Shown piece after piece: positions 1 through 10,900 of a DNA stretch of 64,000 nt. The translations under genes and the position numbers were made by a program. The stretch is from assembly GCA_015146655.1 (NCBI GenBank), contig VKHL01000015.1, positions 113,064-177,063 on the forward strand, given 5' to 3'. Numbering within the stretch: the stretch's first letter is position 1; each line of letters begins with the position of its first letter. This DNA comes from Ochromonas danica. Lineage: Eukaryota > Sar > Chrysophyceae > Chromulinales > Chromulinaceae. Below the pieces are notes generated by a model. It did no database searches. It was not told where the DNA came from and saw nothing but the letters and a program-made list of their open reading frames with translations.

Positions 1-207
1 GGGTATGGAGGAGACATGTCTTCTGTGTCGTGGTTGCTGGGAGGAGGTGTGGTGGAGTTGCATGGTGGCGAGCTGTCGTTTATGGCGGTGAGGTCGGATG
101 GGTTGTTGGTGGGGTGGGGGAATAATGGTGTGTTTGTTGATGGCAGTTCAGTGAGTTCAGTGTCAGTGTCAAGTGCATCTTCGATGAAGTGGGAAGATTT
201 GATGTGA
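1..207 (+). CDS. PSSQP-stalk/RCC1-like giant secreted protein, copy A (C-terminal end only)
   Basis: The frame is open from the first base of the window and ends at TGA 205-207, so only the last 68 residues are present; the rest lies to the left. It holds the last blade of an RCC1-like propeller (a GLLVGWGN motif) and a serine-rich tail ending in KWEDLM. The nucleotide sequence is the same as the end of copy C (12433-12639) as far as I can compare by eye. It differs at several positions from copy B (6405-6611). This shows the tandem array continues leftwards. The role is inferred from the complete copies: a secreted or cell-surface protein. Confidence 0.85.
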   Translation, partial: GYGGDMSSVSWLLGGGVVELHGGELSFMAVRSDGLLVGWGNNGVFVDGSSVSSVSVSSASSMKWEDLM

Positions 208-750
208 TGTTTCTGTTCAGCATTGCAATGTTGTTGGCCACACTGATCACTGGACTGGTTAGTATTAATTTCTATTCTTTTCTGTTTTTCTGTTCCACAG
301 AGTCGATTTGTTTATACTATCATGAAGGAAAAGGTTGTAAACGGCAGGAGGTGTAGCTTAAAGCAGTATGATCGTCGTTGACATTATAACCATTATATCA
401 TACAATACCATAATATCATACAATGGCATTTCTGTTTTCTAGTGCCTGTGATTAGCTTTATAGTTCAATTGTGCAGAACCCTTTGGTGCTTCTGTCTTGT
501 TCTATTCCTGCTACTTGAGCAGTGTGTGGTGGTTTCCAATCATGCTGTTCCTATCTAGTAATCCTCTGATTCACAGGCTTCTTCGAAAGGTGATTTCTGT
601 TTTGAGATGAAATCGAAGTGGAAGAAGTGTGTGTTGTTTGATTTCAAGCTTTGTAACCTCTTGTGTGAAGTAATTTTGGTAACAATCAAATCAAATCAAA
701 TCAAATCGAATCACCAAGACAGACAATGTTCATCTAACAGATAGAGCCTA
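208..750. repeat. 3' flank of array unit, copy A
   Basis: Non-coding sequence that recurs after copy B (about 6612-7180) and copy C (about 12640-13215). Shared landmarks include a GAAGGAAAAGGTTGTAAA block, ATATCATACAAT repeats, a block reading GATGAAATCGAAGTGGAAGAAG, and an AATCA pentanucleotide microsatellite (687-711 here). It marks the boundary of the duplicated unit and probably holds the 3' untranslated region. Confidence 0.8.
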
Positions 751-2279
751 GTATGAGTGATATGAGCAATGAGCAAGAAATAGGAGCATCCAGATTTAGG
801 CAATATGGAACATCAATTAGTCTATCATGTGTCAATGCAGTCAACAATTTGATGAGAACCCAAACTCAGCATCAAGAGGAATCAACAAACTGCTATTCCA
901 GAGCACAAGAAACCTATTCGGTGACAGCAGATGTCTTCTAAACAAAACTGATCGCCCAAGGTTCCAAATTAAATGCCACGAGTTTTCAAGGCATTGAACA
1001 CTGGATTTCTCCTTCCATCTCACCTAAAACTGCCGTCCTAAGGTCTGATTATTATCACGCACTTCATTCCACGCCGTTCCTCCGCCTTTTGAAAGAACAG
1101 TTGATAACATCCACACATTTCGGTCGGTAATGATCGATCGACGGAACTTTGACACTTCTACTTCCAGGGGAGCATGCACGAGATTCCACCCACCAGGAAG
1201 ACACACAGGTCACAGGTCACAGGTCGCCCCGTGTCATCAGGCTAGCCTCCTTGAACCGCAAAGATGTCCCCACTCTGAGCAACAAGCCTCGCCAGAAGAA
1301 CAAGATAAGAATGAGCAGCTCTCTCACTGAAAGAGCTTAGCTCAGACCTAAATTTAGCTCTTGAAGCTATCCATTCGATCCGCGGTAAAGACTTCCGTTC
1401 TGGACATTGCCATGGGGAACCCAGCTGTGATCAACCTCAACGCGGATGTAGTGAACGTCGCGAGAGAGACCAGGAGAACCTCGCCTTCTGACGTTTGACG
1501 TGGAGCTTGGCATTTATTGGCCTTTTCAAGACATCTTGAGCTACAATCAAGAAGGTGATGAGCGAGGAGAAAGCAAATGACAGAGTCACCGCCAAAAAAG
1601 CGATGCCATCAAGAGCCGCTCATTCAACTTCCTTCAGAATGGATTCTGTTCAAGTTTGATAAACTTCTTAGTACCACAGAGGAGTATCGACAGCTCAATG
1701 TGATCGAAAGGGCTGTAAAGTTTGGGGATATCGTTTCATCGAGCTGGAGAAGCAGCTGGGTGGTCAAGAAGATCAACATCACATTGCACCTACCCCCAAC
1801 AAGAAAATACGCAAACCAGTAGTAGGCATCAACCAGGGCAAGCTTGGTGGAAGAGAATGAGAATTTCAACCATCAAAATGAGAAGGAAAAAGTAAATGAA
1901 ACATTATACTTGTAGACCAAGTAGAAGATTTGTTTGTTTGTTTGCCAGGGCAGCTGCAAACACTTGAAAACCGAGCTACAACTCGTCTTTTCCTACTTTT
2001 GCCCACGGAGGAAAGAAAACTCGAAAACTTCATCTCCTGATCGTTTTTCCACTTTTCCCACTTTTCCCACTTTTCCCTCTGTGTGCATCGCCTCGGAACA
2101 AAATCTTTCGACCAACAATCAAAGACTACAGTACATAAAGAACATCTGTTGACAAAAACAAGAAAAAAGGGAAAAAACAAAGAGAAAATAGAATAGAGAG
2201 AATAATAAAGAGAAGAAAGTCTTTGTCATTTCCCGGGGCGTATCAAGTAAAATCACAGTCTATCTATCTCTCAAGTATC
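751..2279. other. Intergenic and 5' leader of copy B
   Basis: No convincing gene. The first part continues the array-unit homology. The middle (about 1670-1735) has a short block repeated near 7387-7440 upstream of copy C (see findings). The last ~110 bases form a purine-rich leader, GAATAGAGAGAATAATAAAG onward, that is nearly identical in front of copy C (about 7850-7941). It is therefore a good candidate for the transcription start and 5' UTR. An 81-codon frame at 1577-1822 is not supported as a gene. Confidence 0.5.
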
Positions 2280-5200
2280 ATGAGAATGGGAGGAATGTTA
2301 ACAGTTCTACTACTTCTCTTGTCTTTGACACTGGGGAGTCTGGACACTTCTTCAGCCACTTTAGTAGCTGCCTCTTCTTCTTCGCAACCAATTTCTGAGC
2401 CATCCAGTCTTCCTTCAGCACAGCCTTCGACTGAGCCTACCGTAATCCCCACGGCCCAACCCTCCGCACAACCAAGCCAAGAGCCTTCTTCTCAACCTTC
2501 CAGCGAACCAACTAGTCAACCATCTTCGCAACCCTCGAGTACACCAAGTGGCTATCCTTCTTCGAAACCTTCTCAACCTTCTAGCCAACCAACGAGTCAA
2601 CCATCCTCGCGACCCTCAAATGAACCATCTGGCTGTCCTACCTCTCAACCATCGAGTAAACCCAGTGGCTATCCTTCTTCTCCACCTTCTTCTGAACCTT
2701 CCACGCAACCATCGGCTTTACCGACAACATTCCCTTCTTCTCAACCTTCTTCTCAACCTTCTAGCCAACCAACGAGTCAACCATCCTCGCGACCCTCAAA
2801 TGAACCATCTGGTTGTCTTTCCTCTCAACCATCGAGTAAACCCAGTGGCTATCCTTCTTCTCAACCTTCTTCTGAACCTTCCACGCAACCATCGGCTTTA
2901 CCGACAGCATTTCCTTCTTCTCAACCGACTTCTGGGCCCAGTTCGCCACCCTCCTCTCAACCCTCCTCTCAACCTACCGCCCAGCCCACATATCAGCCAT
3001 CATCTCCCTCAGCTACCCCATCTTCACGTCCTTCCACCCAACCTTCTTCTCAGCCCTCCTCTCAACCTACCACCCAACCCTCCTCTCAGCCTACGACCCA
3101 ACCAGCCCAGCCTTCTGCGCAGCCTTCCTCTCACCCAAGCAGCCCTTCTTGTTGTCCCAGCTCTCAACCAACAAGTCAGCCCACCTCCCGCACTTCTTCA
3201 ATCGAATTAACACTTAGCCAGTGGTCTGCGTGTCCATTTTACTCCACTTACCATACCTATTGGGCGACTAACACCAACTCCTACATTTGTACCTTCACTC
3301 TTTGTCCGGGATACGGAATTGGCACAAGATTCAACAATCAAGATAGACGAGGTCGATTGCGCCTTACGAACGGCCTTGGCAACCAATACCTTTATTATGA
3401 TACTTTTACTACCACTCTTTACTATACGCCTTCTTTGTCGAATTGTACTACCATGTATTTTTGGGAAGGATGCGGATACGAGTGGTCTTGTTCTGGACAG
3501 GTTTCAATCGTCTTGACCGTCGATACGAAGTCTCCAACAAGGATGCCAACAATAGCTCCTTCCCCGTCACCTACCAAATCTCCTACACCGCGTCCTAGTT
3601 CAAGACCATCTTCCCAACCGACCTCTGGACCATCTTCCCAACCAACGAGAGAACCTACGGCTGAGCCCACATGTTATCCAAGCAGCATGCCATCAACTCA
3701 GCCAACAGCACAACCGAGCTCCCAACCAACGGCACATCCAAGCTGCCAACCAACATCTCTACCATCTTCCCAACCAACCTCTCAACCAACCTCTCAACCA
3801 AGCATCCAACCATCATCCAAGCCAACCTTACAACCAAGCTGCCAACCAACATCTCTACCATCATCCCAACCAACGTCTCAACCATCTTCCCAACCAACGC
3901 GACAACCTACGGCTGAGCCCACATGTTATCCCAGCAGCATGCCGTCAACTCAGCCAACAGCACAACCGAGCTCCCAACCAACGGCACATCCAAGTAACCA
4001 ACCAACATCTCTACCATCTTCCCAACCGACCTCTCTACCATCTTCTCAACCAACGCGAGAACCTACGGCTGAGCCCACATGTTATCCCAGCAGCCAGCCA
4101 TCATCTCAGCCAACAGTACAACCGAGCTCCCAACCAACGGCACGTCCAAGTAACCAACCAACATCTCTACCATCTTCCCAGCCGACCTCTCTACCCTCTT
4201 CCCAACCAACGCGAGAACCTACGGCTGAGCCCACATGTTATCCTAGCAGCCAGCCATCGTCTCAGCCTACAGCGAAACCGAGCTCCGAGCCAACAGTACA
4301 ACCAAGCAGCCAACCGTCATCTCTACCCTCTTCACAACCGACATCTCAACCTGCTTCCCAACCCTCAGCTATACCTTCTGCTCAACCTTCTGGTTGGCCT
4401 ACTACCCAACCCAGCTGCCGTCCATCGGGACAACCATCGGCCAACCCTTCGACTCAGCCAACCAATCAACCAAGCAGCAAACCTTCAAGCCAGCCCAGCT
4501 CCCAACCTTCTTCCCAACCCTCAGCTATACCTTCTGCTCAACCTTCTGGTTGGCCCACTAGCCAACCCAGCTGCCGTCCATCGGGACAACCATCGGCCAA
4601 ACCTTCGACACAGCCGACTATTCAACCAAGCAGTAAACCTTCAAGCCAGCCGAGCTCCCAACCTTCCTCCCTCCCGTCTTGCCAACCATCTGGTCAGCCC
4701 ACTTCGATGCCCAGCTCGTCACCGTCAAGTCAGCCCAGTACTCAGCCTTCCTCCCAACCTTCTTCCCAACCATCGGGGAGACCTTCATCACAACCTTCTA
4801 ATGTTCCCACCAATCAACCCACGTCGCAGCCAAGTTTGAAGCCAACAGCCCAACCATCTGCTATTCCATCTGCTCAGCCTTCAGATCAACCCAGCAGCAA
4901 ACCATCTGGTCAGCCCACTTCGATACCGACTATAATACCATCGAGTCAGCCATCCTTCCAACCCTCTTCTCAACCTTCTTCTCAACCCTCTGCTATACCC
5001 TCTGCTCAACCTTCCAGCCAACCCTCGGTCCATCCTTCTAGTCAGCCCTCTGCCCAGCCTTCCTCTTTCCCCACCGTGGATGTGAGCAGCTTGGGAGAGA
5101 TGCTTCGATCTTCTCCGAGTTACCATCCGAGAAGCTTGAGTGGGATGGTGGCTTGGAATGTTTCTGGCAGTGTGTGGTGGTGGGAAGGGGATGAGAAGCA

Positions 5201-6209
5201 TAGTCAGGAGCAGAATCAGAAGCAGGATGGTTCGCTAACAGTGTTCAACGTGAGGTCGAAGCTGTGTGGTAGTTCATCGAATGTGTCTGAGTCGGAAGCG
5301 GAGTTGAACATGACGGCGGTGATCTCGAGCAAGAATGGGTATGTGGGTTTGCTGCGGGATGGTCGTTTCGCGGCGTGGGGATCGGAGGTGTCGATCTCAG
5401 GGTGGGAGCAGCATGTGTGGTGTGGGGTTGAGAGTTTGGGTGGGAGTGTGAATGTGAGTGTGTTGGGTGGTGTGAGCTGGTGGGGTTTAGTGTGGTTGGT
5501 GAGCACGGATATGTCGTTCGCAGGTGTGAACAAGACAGGAGGAGTGGTATCGTTCGGAGCAGCAAGTCATGGCGGCGAGGTGTCGTCATCTTGTGCATCT
5601 TATGTGTCAAGCGGAGTGTTGGGTATCGCAGCTGCGTCGGGTGGCGCTTATGCGGCGTGGAGAAGGGATGGGAAGGTGTGTAGCTGGGGCAATGCGTGGG
5701 CCGGAGGAGGCGTCTCTTCGTGGCAGCCGGATGGATCGCTGAAGGGTGTTAGAGGGAAGCATGTGAGGTTGAATGTGAGCGAGTCCCTTCATGATGTGAA
5801 GATGATCGTGGCGTCGGAGGCAGCGTTCGCGGCGTTGCGAGGCAATGGGTATGTGGTGAGTTGGGGGAATTGTTACTATGGTGGGTGTGCTCCAGCGGAT
5901 CTTCCTCGGTTATCGTGGTTGGTATCGGGTAGTCAAGTGTTTGTGGGAGTGAAGGCGGAAGGTCGAGGTCAGATCGTGGCGTGGGGTAAGTCGGATGTGG
6001 GTGGAGTAATTCCCGAGTCAGTGTCGACCGCGTTGTATGAGGAGGAAGTGGTGTATATCGAGTGCAATCGCGGGTCGGTGTCAGTGTTGACATCTGTAGG
6101 TCTCCCCACACCCTCACCTCACCTCCTTTCCGCCAAGCAGCAAATGCTCGATCCGAGCTCACCAATCTCACCTCCCCGACTTCCACTCCTTCTCCAGACG
6201 TGCTCTTGA
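2280..6209 (+). CDS. PSSQP-stalk/RCC1-like giant secreted protein, copy B (cut short by an inversion)
   Basis: The open frame begins at a TTG at 2223, but the likely start is the ATG at 2280 because it opens a clean signal peptide (MRMGGMLTVLLLLLSLTLGS). The product is 1,309 residues. Next comes a stalk of PSSQP, PTSQP and PSAQP repeats interrupted by one cysteine-rich domain at about 3190-3530 (CTFTLCPGYGIG and a CxxxWxCSGQ motif). The stalk ends near 5075 and an RCC1-like propeller follows, with GRFAAWG, GKVCSWGNAWAGG and YVVSWGNCYYGG blades. At 6101-6270 the propeller sequence is inverted relative to copy C, so the frame runs into a stop at 6207-6209 and three C-terminal blades are lost. 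There are no introns, unlike most genes in the window. The product is probably secreted or part of the cell covering. The function of the family is unknown to me. Confidence 0.85.
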   Translation: MRMGGMLTVLLLLLSLTLGSLDTSSATLVAASSSSQPISEPSSLPSAQPSTEPTVIPTAQPSAQPSQEPSSQPSSEPTSQPSSQPSSTPSGYPSSKPSQPSSQPTSQPSSRPSNEPSGCPTSQPSSKPSGYPSSPPSSEPSTQPSALPTTFPSSQPSSQPSSQPTSQPSSRPSNEPSGCLSSQPSSKPSGYPSSQPSSEPSTQPSALPTAFPSSQPTSGPSSPPSSQPSSQPTAQPTYQPSSPSATPSSRPSTQPSSQPSSQPTTQPSSQPTTQPAQPSAQPSSHPSSPSCCPSSQPTSQPTSRTSSIELTLSQWSACPFYSTYHTYWATNTNSYICTFTLCPGYGIGTRFNNQDRRGRLRLTNGLGNQYLYYDTFTTTLYYTPSLSNCTTMYFWEGCGYEWSCSGQVSIVLTVDTKSPTRMPTIAPSPSPTKSPTPRPSSRPSSQPTSGPSSQPTREPTAEPTCYPSSMPSTQPTAQPSSQPTAHPSCQPTSLPSSQPTSQPTSQPSIQPSSKPTLQPSCQPTSLPSSQPTSQPSSQPTRQPTAEPTCYPSSMPSTQPTAQPSSQPTAHPSNQPTSLPSSQPTSLPSSQPTREPTAEPTCYPSSQPSSQPTVQPSSQPTARPSNQPTSLPSSQPTSLPSSQPTREPTAEPTCYPSSQPSSQPTAKPSSEPTVQPSSQPSSLPSSQPTSQPASQPSAIPSAQPSGWPTTQPSCRPSGQPSANPSTQPTNQPSSKPSSQPSSQPSSQPSAIPSAQPSGWPTSQPSCRPSGQPSAKPSTQPTIQPSSKPSSQPSSQPSSLPSCQPSGQPTSMPSSSPSSQPSTQPSSQPSSQPSGRPSSQPSNVPTNQPTSQPSLKPTAQPSAIPSAQPSDQPSSKPSGQPTSIPTIIPSSQPSFQPSSQPSSQPSAIPSAQPSSQPSVHPSSQPSAQPSSFPTVDVSSLGEMLRSSPSYHPRSLSGMVAWNVSGSVWWWEGDEKHSQEQNQKQDGSLTVFNVRSKLCGSSSNVSESEAELNMTAVISSKNGYVGLLRDGRFAAWGSEVSISGWEQHVWCGVESLGGSVNVSVLGGVSWWGLVWLVSTDMSFAGVNKTGGVVSFGAASHGGEVSSSCASYVSSGVLGIAAASGGAYAAWRRDGKVCSWGNAWAGGGVSSWQPDGSLKGVRGKHVRLNVSESLHDVKMIVASEAAFAALRGNGYVVSWGNCYYGGCAPADLPRLSWLVSGSQVFVGVKAEGRGQIVAWGKSDVGGVIPESVSTALYEEEVVYIECNRGSVSVLTSVGLPTPSPHLLSAKQQMLDPSSPISPPRLPLLLQTCS

Positions 6210-6270
6210 AAGCAGAAGAAACAGAACTGCAGTTCCCTCCATAGCTAGATCGACCCCAACAATACAAACC
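6101..6270 (-). other. 170-bp micro-inversion inside copy B
   Basis: Read on the minus strand, this stretch encodes the blade sequence YCWGRSSYGGNC and DRAFAAWRKGGEVRVWG, which copy C carries on the plus strand at 12118-12299. Sequence on either side (to 6100 and from 6271) is collinear with copy C, and both breakpoints can be placed to within 1-2 bases. The copy C segment is 12 bp longer, a four-codon difference in a Gly-Glu-rich loop. The frame after the inversion is unchanged, so the stop arises only inside the inverted piece. Confidence 0.9.
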
Positions 6271-6611
6271 ACAGTGGGTATGGAGGCGAGATGTCTGAGG
6301 AGGAGAGGTTGTGGGCGTCGAGTGGAGTGCAGAAGGTGGTGTCTTCTCAAGGAGCGTTTGCAGCGTTGAGGCAGGATGGCAGTGTGTTATCTTGGGGTCA
6401 TGGTGGGTATGGAGGAGACATGTCTTCCGTGTCGTGGTTGCTGGGAGGAGGTGTGGTGGAGTTGCATGGTGGCAAGCTGTCGTTTATGGCGGTGAGGTCG
6501 GATGGGTTGTTGGTGGGGTGGGGAAATAATGGTGTGTTTGTTGATGGCAGTTCAGTGAGTTCACTGTCAGTGTCAAGTGCGTCTTCGATGAAGTGGGATG
6601 ATTTGATGTGA
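6271..6611 (+). pseudogene. Detached C-terminal propeller blades of copy B
   Basis: This in-frame continuation of copy B lies after the inversion. It encodes the blades GAFAALRQDGSVLSWG and LLVGWGNN and the tail ending KWDDLM. The first ATG in frame is at 6291. It is cut off from the main frame by the stop at 6207-6209. It could be expressed only by an unusual splice removing the inverted piece or by internal initiation, for which I see no good signal. It differs from copies A and C at several bases, for example in the tail residues. Confidence 0.75.
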
Positions 6612-7941
6612 TTTTTTGTTTAGCATTGCAATTGGTTCAGCACTGCATTGCAATTCTGCTCTTTTTCTGTTTCTCTGTTCCAAGAAGTTGATTTATTGAT
6701 ACTGTGAAGGAAAAGGTTGTAAATGACAGGAGGTGTAGTTTAAAGCAGTATGATCGTCGTTGACATTATTACCATCATATCATACAATGCCATAATATCA
6801 TACAATAGATTTTTTCTTTGTTTTCTGTCTTGCAGCGCCTGCTGTGATTGCCTCTATTGTTCAATTATTTAATACCCTTTGGTGCTTCTGTGTTGTTCTA
6901 TTTCTGCTACTTGAGTAGCGCGTCATTCGCTATGCTCTTTAATCATGCTGTTCTTATTAAGTAATCCTCTGATTCACAGGCTTCTTCTTCGAAAGGTGAT
7001 TTCTGTTTTGAGATGAAATCGAAGTGGAAGAAGTGTGTGTTGTTTGATTTCAAGCTTTGTAACCTCTTGTGTGAAGTAACTTTAGTAACAATCAAATCAA
7101 ATCAAATCAAATCATCAAGACAGACAATGTTCATCTAACAGATAGAGCCCAGGCTAGTATGAGTGATATCAACAATGAGCAAGAAATAGGAACGTCTTGA
7201 TTTAGGCAATATGGAAAGCAGATTTAGCCAGCAGTGTAAACTGCAAGGAATAACAATAGGCACTAAATACTTTCCTCGTTGTTTAAGATGCTACTTACAC
7301 ATTAGGTCTTTTGATAGCATTCGTTCTTTGTACAGGTAGTAACATTAAATGCATTGCACGAGTTGATATCTCAACAGTTTGACATCATTTCAGAAGTACC
7401 GACAGCTCAATGAGATCGAAAGAGCTGTAACATTGGGGAAAGAAGCAGCAGGCATATCTTTTCATCTAGTTGGTTGCTGCTATCTTTCGTGAATTAAAGT
7501 CAACATAACCAATCAAAACAAATTGTTTTTCAAAGGCTGAGGTGATGTTTTTCAAAGCACGTTTATTGCTGGTGGTCTCAATGCTGCTAAGTTAATGAGT
7601 TTCGGGAAGGCAGAGCACTGCGAAACTCCGAAAGCCCGAAAGTTCTGGTGGAGGTGACGTGACGTCACTTCATACCACCTTGGCCTCACAACACCCCCCC
7701 CACTCACTCACAGCAAGAAGATCTCTTTCATCAACAACCAGAGAGAAGAGAAAAAGACGAAAATAAATAAATAAATACATAAAGAAATAAAGAAGTTCTG
7801 TCTATTGACAGACAAGAAGAGAAAAGAAAAAATTCAATAAAATAGAGAAATAGAATAGAGAGAATAATAAAGAGAAGAAAGTCTTTGTCATTTCCCGGGG
7901 CGTATCAAGTAAAATCACAGTCTATCTATCTCTCAAGTATC
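6612..7941. other. Intergenic between copies B and C
   Basis: The first ~570 bases are the array-unit 3' flank, including an ATCAA microsatellite around 7089-7112. The rest is the upstream region of copy C. It holds a CTAAGTTAA motif at 7587-7595, the motif CGAAACTCCGAAAG at 7621-7634, and the conserved purine-rich leader just before the ATG at 7942. No gene is supported. Confidence 0.6.
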
Positions 7942-10900
7942 ATGAGAATGGGAGGAATGTTAACAGTTCTACTACTTCTCTTGTCTTTGACACTGGGGAG
8001 TCTGGACACTTCCTCAGCCACCTTAGTAGCTGCCTCTTCTTCTTCGCAATCAACTTCTGAGCCATCCAGTCTTCCTTCAGCACAGCCTTCGACTGAGCCT
8101 ACCATAATCCCCACGACCCAACCCTCCGCACAACCAAGCCAAGAGCCTTCATCTCAACCTTCCACTCAACCATCGGCTATACCAACTGCATTTCCCTCTT
8201 CTCAACCAACTTCAGGGCCCAGTTCGCCACCCTCTTCTCAGCCCTCCTCTCAACCTACCACCCAACCCTCATGTCAGCCTTCCACTCAGCCATCTGCGCA
8301 GCCTTCCTCTCACCCAAGCAGCCCTTCTTGCTGTCCCAGCTCTCAACCAACAAGTCAGCCCACCTCCCGCACTTCTTCAATCGAATTAAAACTTAACGAG
8401 TGGACTGCGTGTCCATTTTACTCCACTTACCATACCTATTGGGGGACTCAAAACCTGTACTTTTGTACCTTTACTCTTTGCCCGGGATTTGGTATTCGCT
8501 TAAACTATAATACTCATGGGGGTTCTATACTTCGCCTCAAAAACAGCACTGGCTTTGAGTACTTAGGCTGTATGGCCAACAAGGAATTTCTCAACGAATA
8601 CAACGAATGCCCTTCTTACTATAAGCCTTCTATCTCAAATTGTACTACCATGTATTTATGGGAAGGGTGCTTCAATGAATGGTATTGTTCTGGACAGGTG
8701 TCTTTTAACTTGACCATCGATTTGGCATCTCCAACAAGGATTCCAACCATAGCTCCTTCCCCGTTACTTGTCAACTCTCCCACATCGCGTCCTAGTCTCA
8801 GACCATCTTCCCAACCAACATCTCTACCCTCTTCCCAACCGACCTCTCAACCATCTTCCCAACCAACGAGACAACCCACGGCTGAGCCCACATGTTATCC
8901 CAGTAGCCAGCCATCGTCTCAGCCTACAGTGCAACCGAGCTCCCGACCATCAGAGCAACCAAGCTGCCAACCAACATCTCTATCATCTTCTGAACCGACC
9001 TCTCTACCATCTTCCCAACCAACAGGACAGCCCACGGCTGAGCCCACATGTTATGAGGCTTTACCAACTGCTATTCCTTCTTCTTCTTTGCCGACGTCTG
9101 GGCCCTGTGCGCCACCCTCCTCTCAACCGTCCTCCCAACCTACAGCCCAGCCCACATATCAGCCATCATCTCCCTCAGCTACCCCATCTTCACGTCCTTC
9201 CACCCAACCTTCTTCTCAGCCCTCCTCTCAACCTACCACCCAACCATCATCTCAACCTACGACCCAACCAGCCCAGCCATCTGCGCAGCCTTCCGCTCAC
9301 CCAAGCAGCCCTTCTTGCTGTCCCAGCTCTCAGCCAACAAGTCAGCCCACCTCCCGCACTTCTTCAATCGAATTAAAACTTAACGAGTGGACTAAGTGTC
9401 CTCCTTACTCCACTAGTAAAACCGCTGGGGCACTTTACAACATCTATCTTTGTACCTTTACTCTTTGCCCGGGATACACGATCAGCACAAGCGTTTCCTA
9501 TGAAAAATATTTTTCTTTGCGCTATAAAGATGGCAGTACTAAGAATGCCCATCAGTTCGCTACTTGCGACAATTATTATAATATCCCTTGTTCCTATAAG
9601 CCTTCTTTCTCAACTTGTGCTACCATGTATTTATGGGAAGGGTGCCCAAATGACTTCTATTGCTCAGCACAATTTTCAATATACTTGGCCGTCGATACGA
9701 AGTCTCCTACAAGGATGCCAACCATAGCTCCTTCCGCATTACCTACCAACCCTCCTACACCGCGTCCTAGTCCCAGACCATCTCCTAAACCAACCTCTCA
9801 ACCTACCTCTCAACCAAGCATCCAACCAACATCTCAGCCAACCGTACAACCAAGCTGCCAACCAACATCTCAACCATCTTCTCAACCGACCTCTCAACCA
9901 TCTTCCCAACCAACAAGACAACCCACGGCTGAGCCCACATGTTATCCCAGCAGCCAGCCATCATCTCAGCCTACAGTGCAACCGAGCTCCAAACCAACAT
10001 CTCTACCATCATCCCAACCAACATCTCTACCATCTTCCCAACCGACCTCTCTTCCATCTTCCCAACCAACGAGACAACCCACGGCTGAGCCCACATGTTA
10101 TCCCAGCAGCCAGCCATCATCTCAGCCTACAGTGCAACCGAGCTCCAAACCAACATCTCTACCATCATCCCAACCAACATCTCTACCATCTTCCCAACCG
10201 ACCTCTCTTCCATCTTCCCAACCAACGAGACAACCCACGGCTGAGCCCACATGTTATCCCAGCAGCCAGCCATCATCTCAGCCTACAGTGCAACCGAGCT
10301 CCAAACCAACATCTCTACCATCATCCCAACCAACATCTCTACCATCTTCCCAACCGACCTCTCTTCCATCTTCCCAACCAACGAGACAACCCACGGCTGA
10401 GCCCACATGTTATCCCAGCAGCCAGCCATCATCTCAGCCTACAGTGCAACCGAGCTCCAAACCAACATCTCTACCATCATCCCAACCAACATCTCTACCA
10501 TCTTCCCAACCGACCTCTCTTCCATCTTCCCAACCAACGAGACAACCCACGGCTGAGCCCACATGTTATCCGAGCAGCCAGCCATCATCTCAGCCTACAG
10601 TGCAACCAAGCTCCGAGCCATCAGGGCAACCAAGCTGCCAACCAACATCTTTACCATCTTCTCAACCGACCTCTCTTCCATCTTCCCAACCTTCAGCTGT
10701 ACCTTCTGCCCAACCTTCTGGTTGGCCTACTAGCCAACCCAGCTGCCATCCATCGTCACAACCATCGGCCAAACCTTCGACACAGCCAACCAATCAACCA
10801 AGCAGTAAACCTTCAAGTCAGCCCAGCTCCCAACCTTCCTCCTTCCCATCTTGCCAACCATCTGGCCAACCAAGCACCAATCCAACCAGTCAGCCTTCCT

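Noticed and set aside
2548-3210. 220-codon frame overlapping the stalk
   Set aside because: It is an alternate frame of the PSSQP repeats, with Leu/Asn/Pro-rich repetition and no independent signal.
5216-5792. Long minus-strand frames under the propeller (also 11232-11808)
   Set aside because: They are shadows produced by the G-rich propeller codons, occur identically in both copies, and read as Thr/Pro/Ser-rich junk.
9916-10615. CRISPR-like array
   Set aside because: The units are contiguous coding repeats without unique spacers, inside an open frame of a eukaryotic gene.
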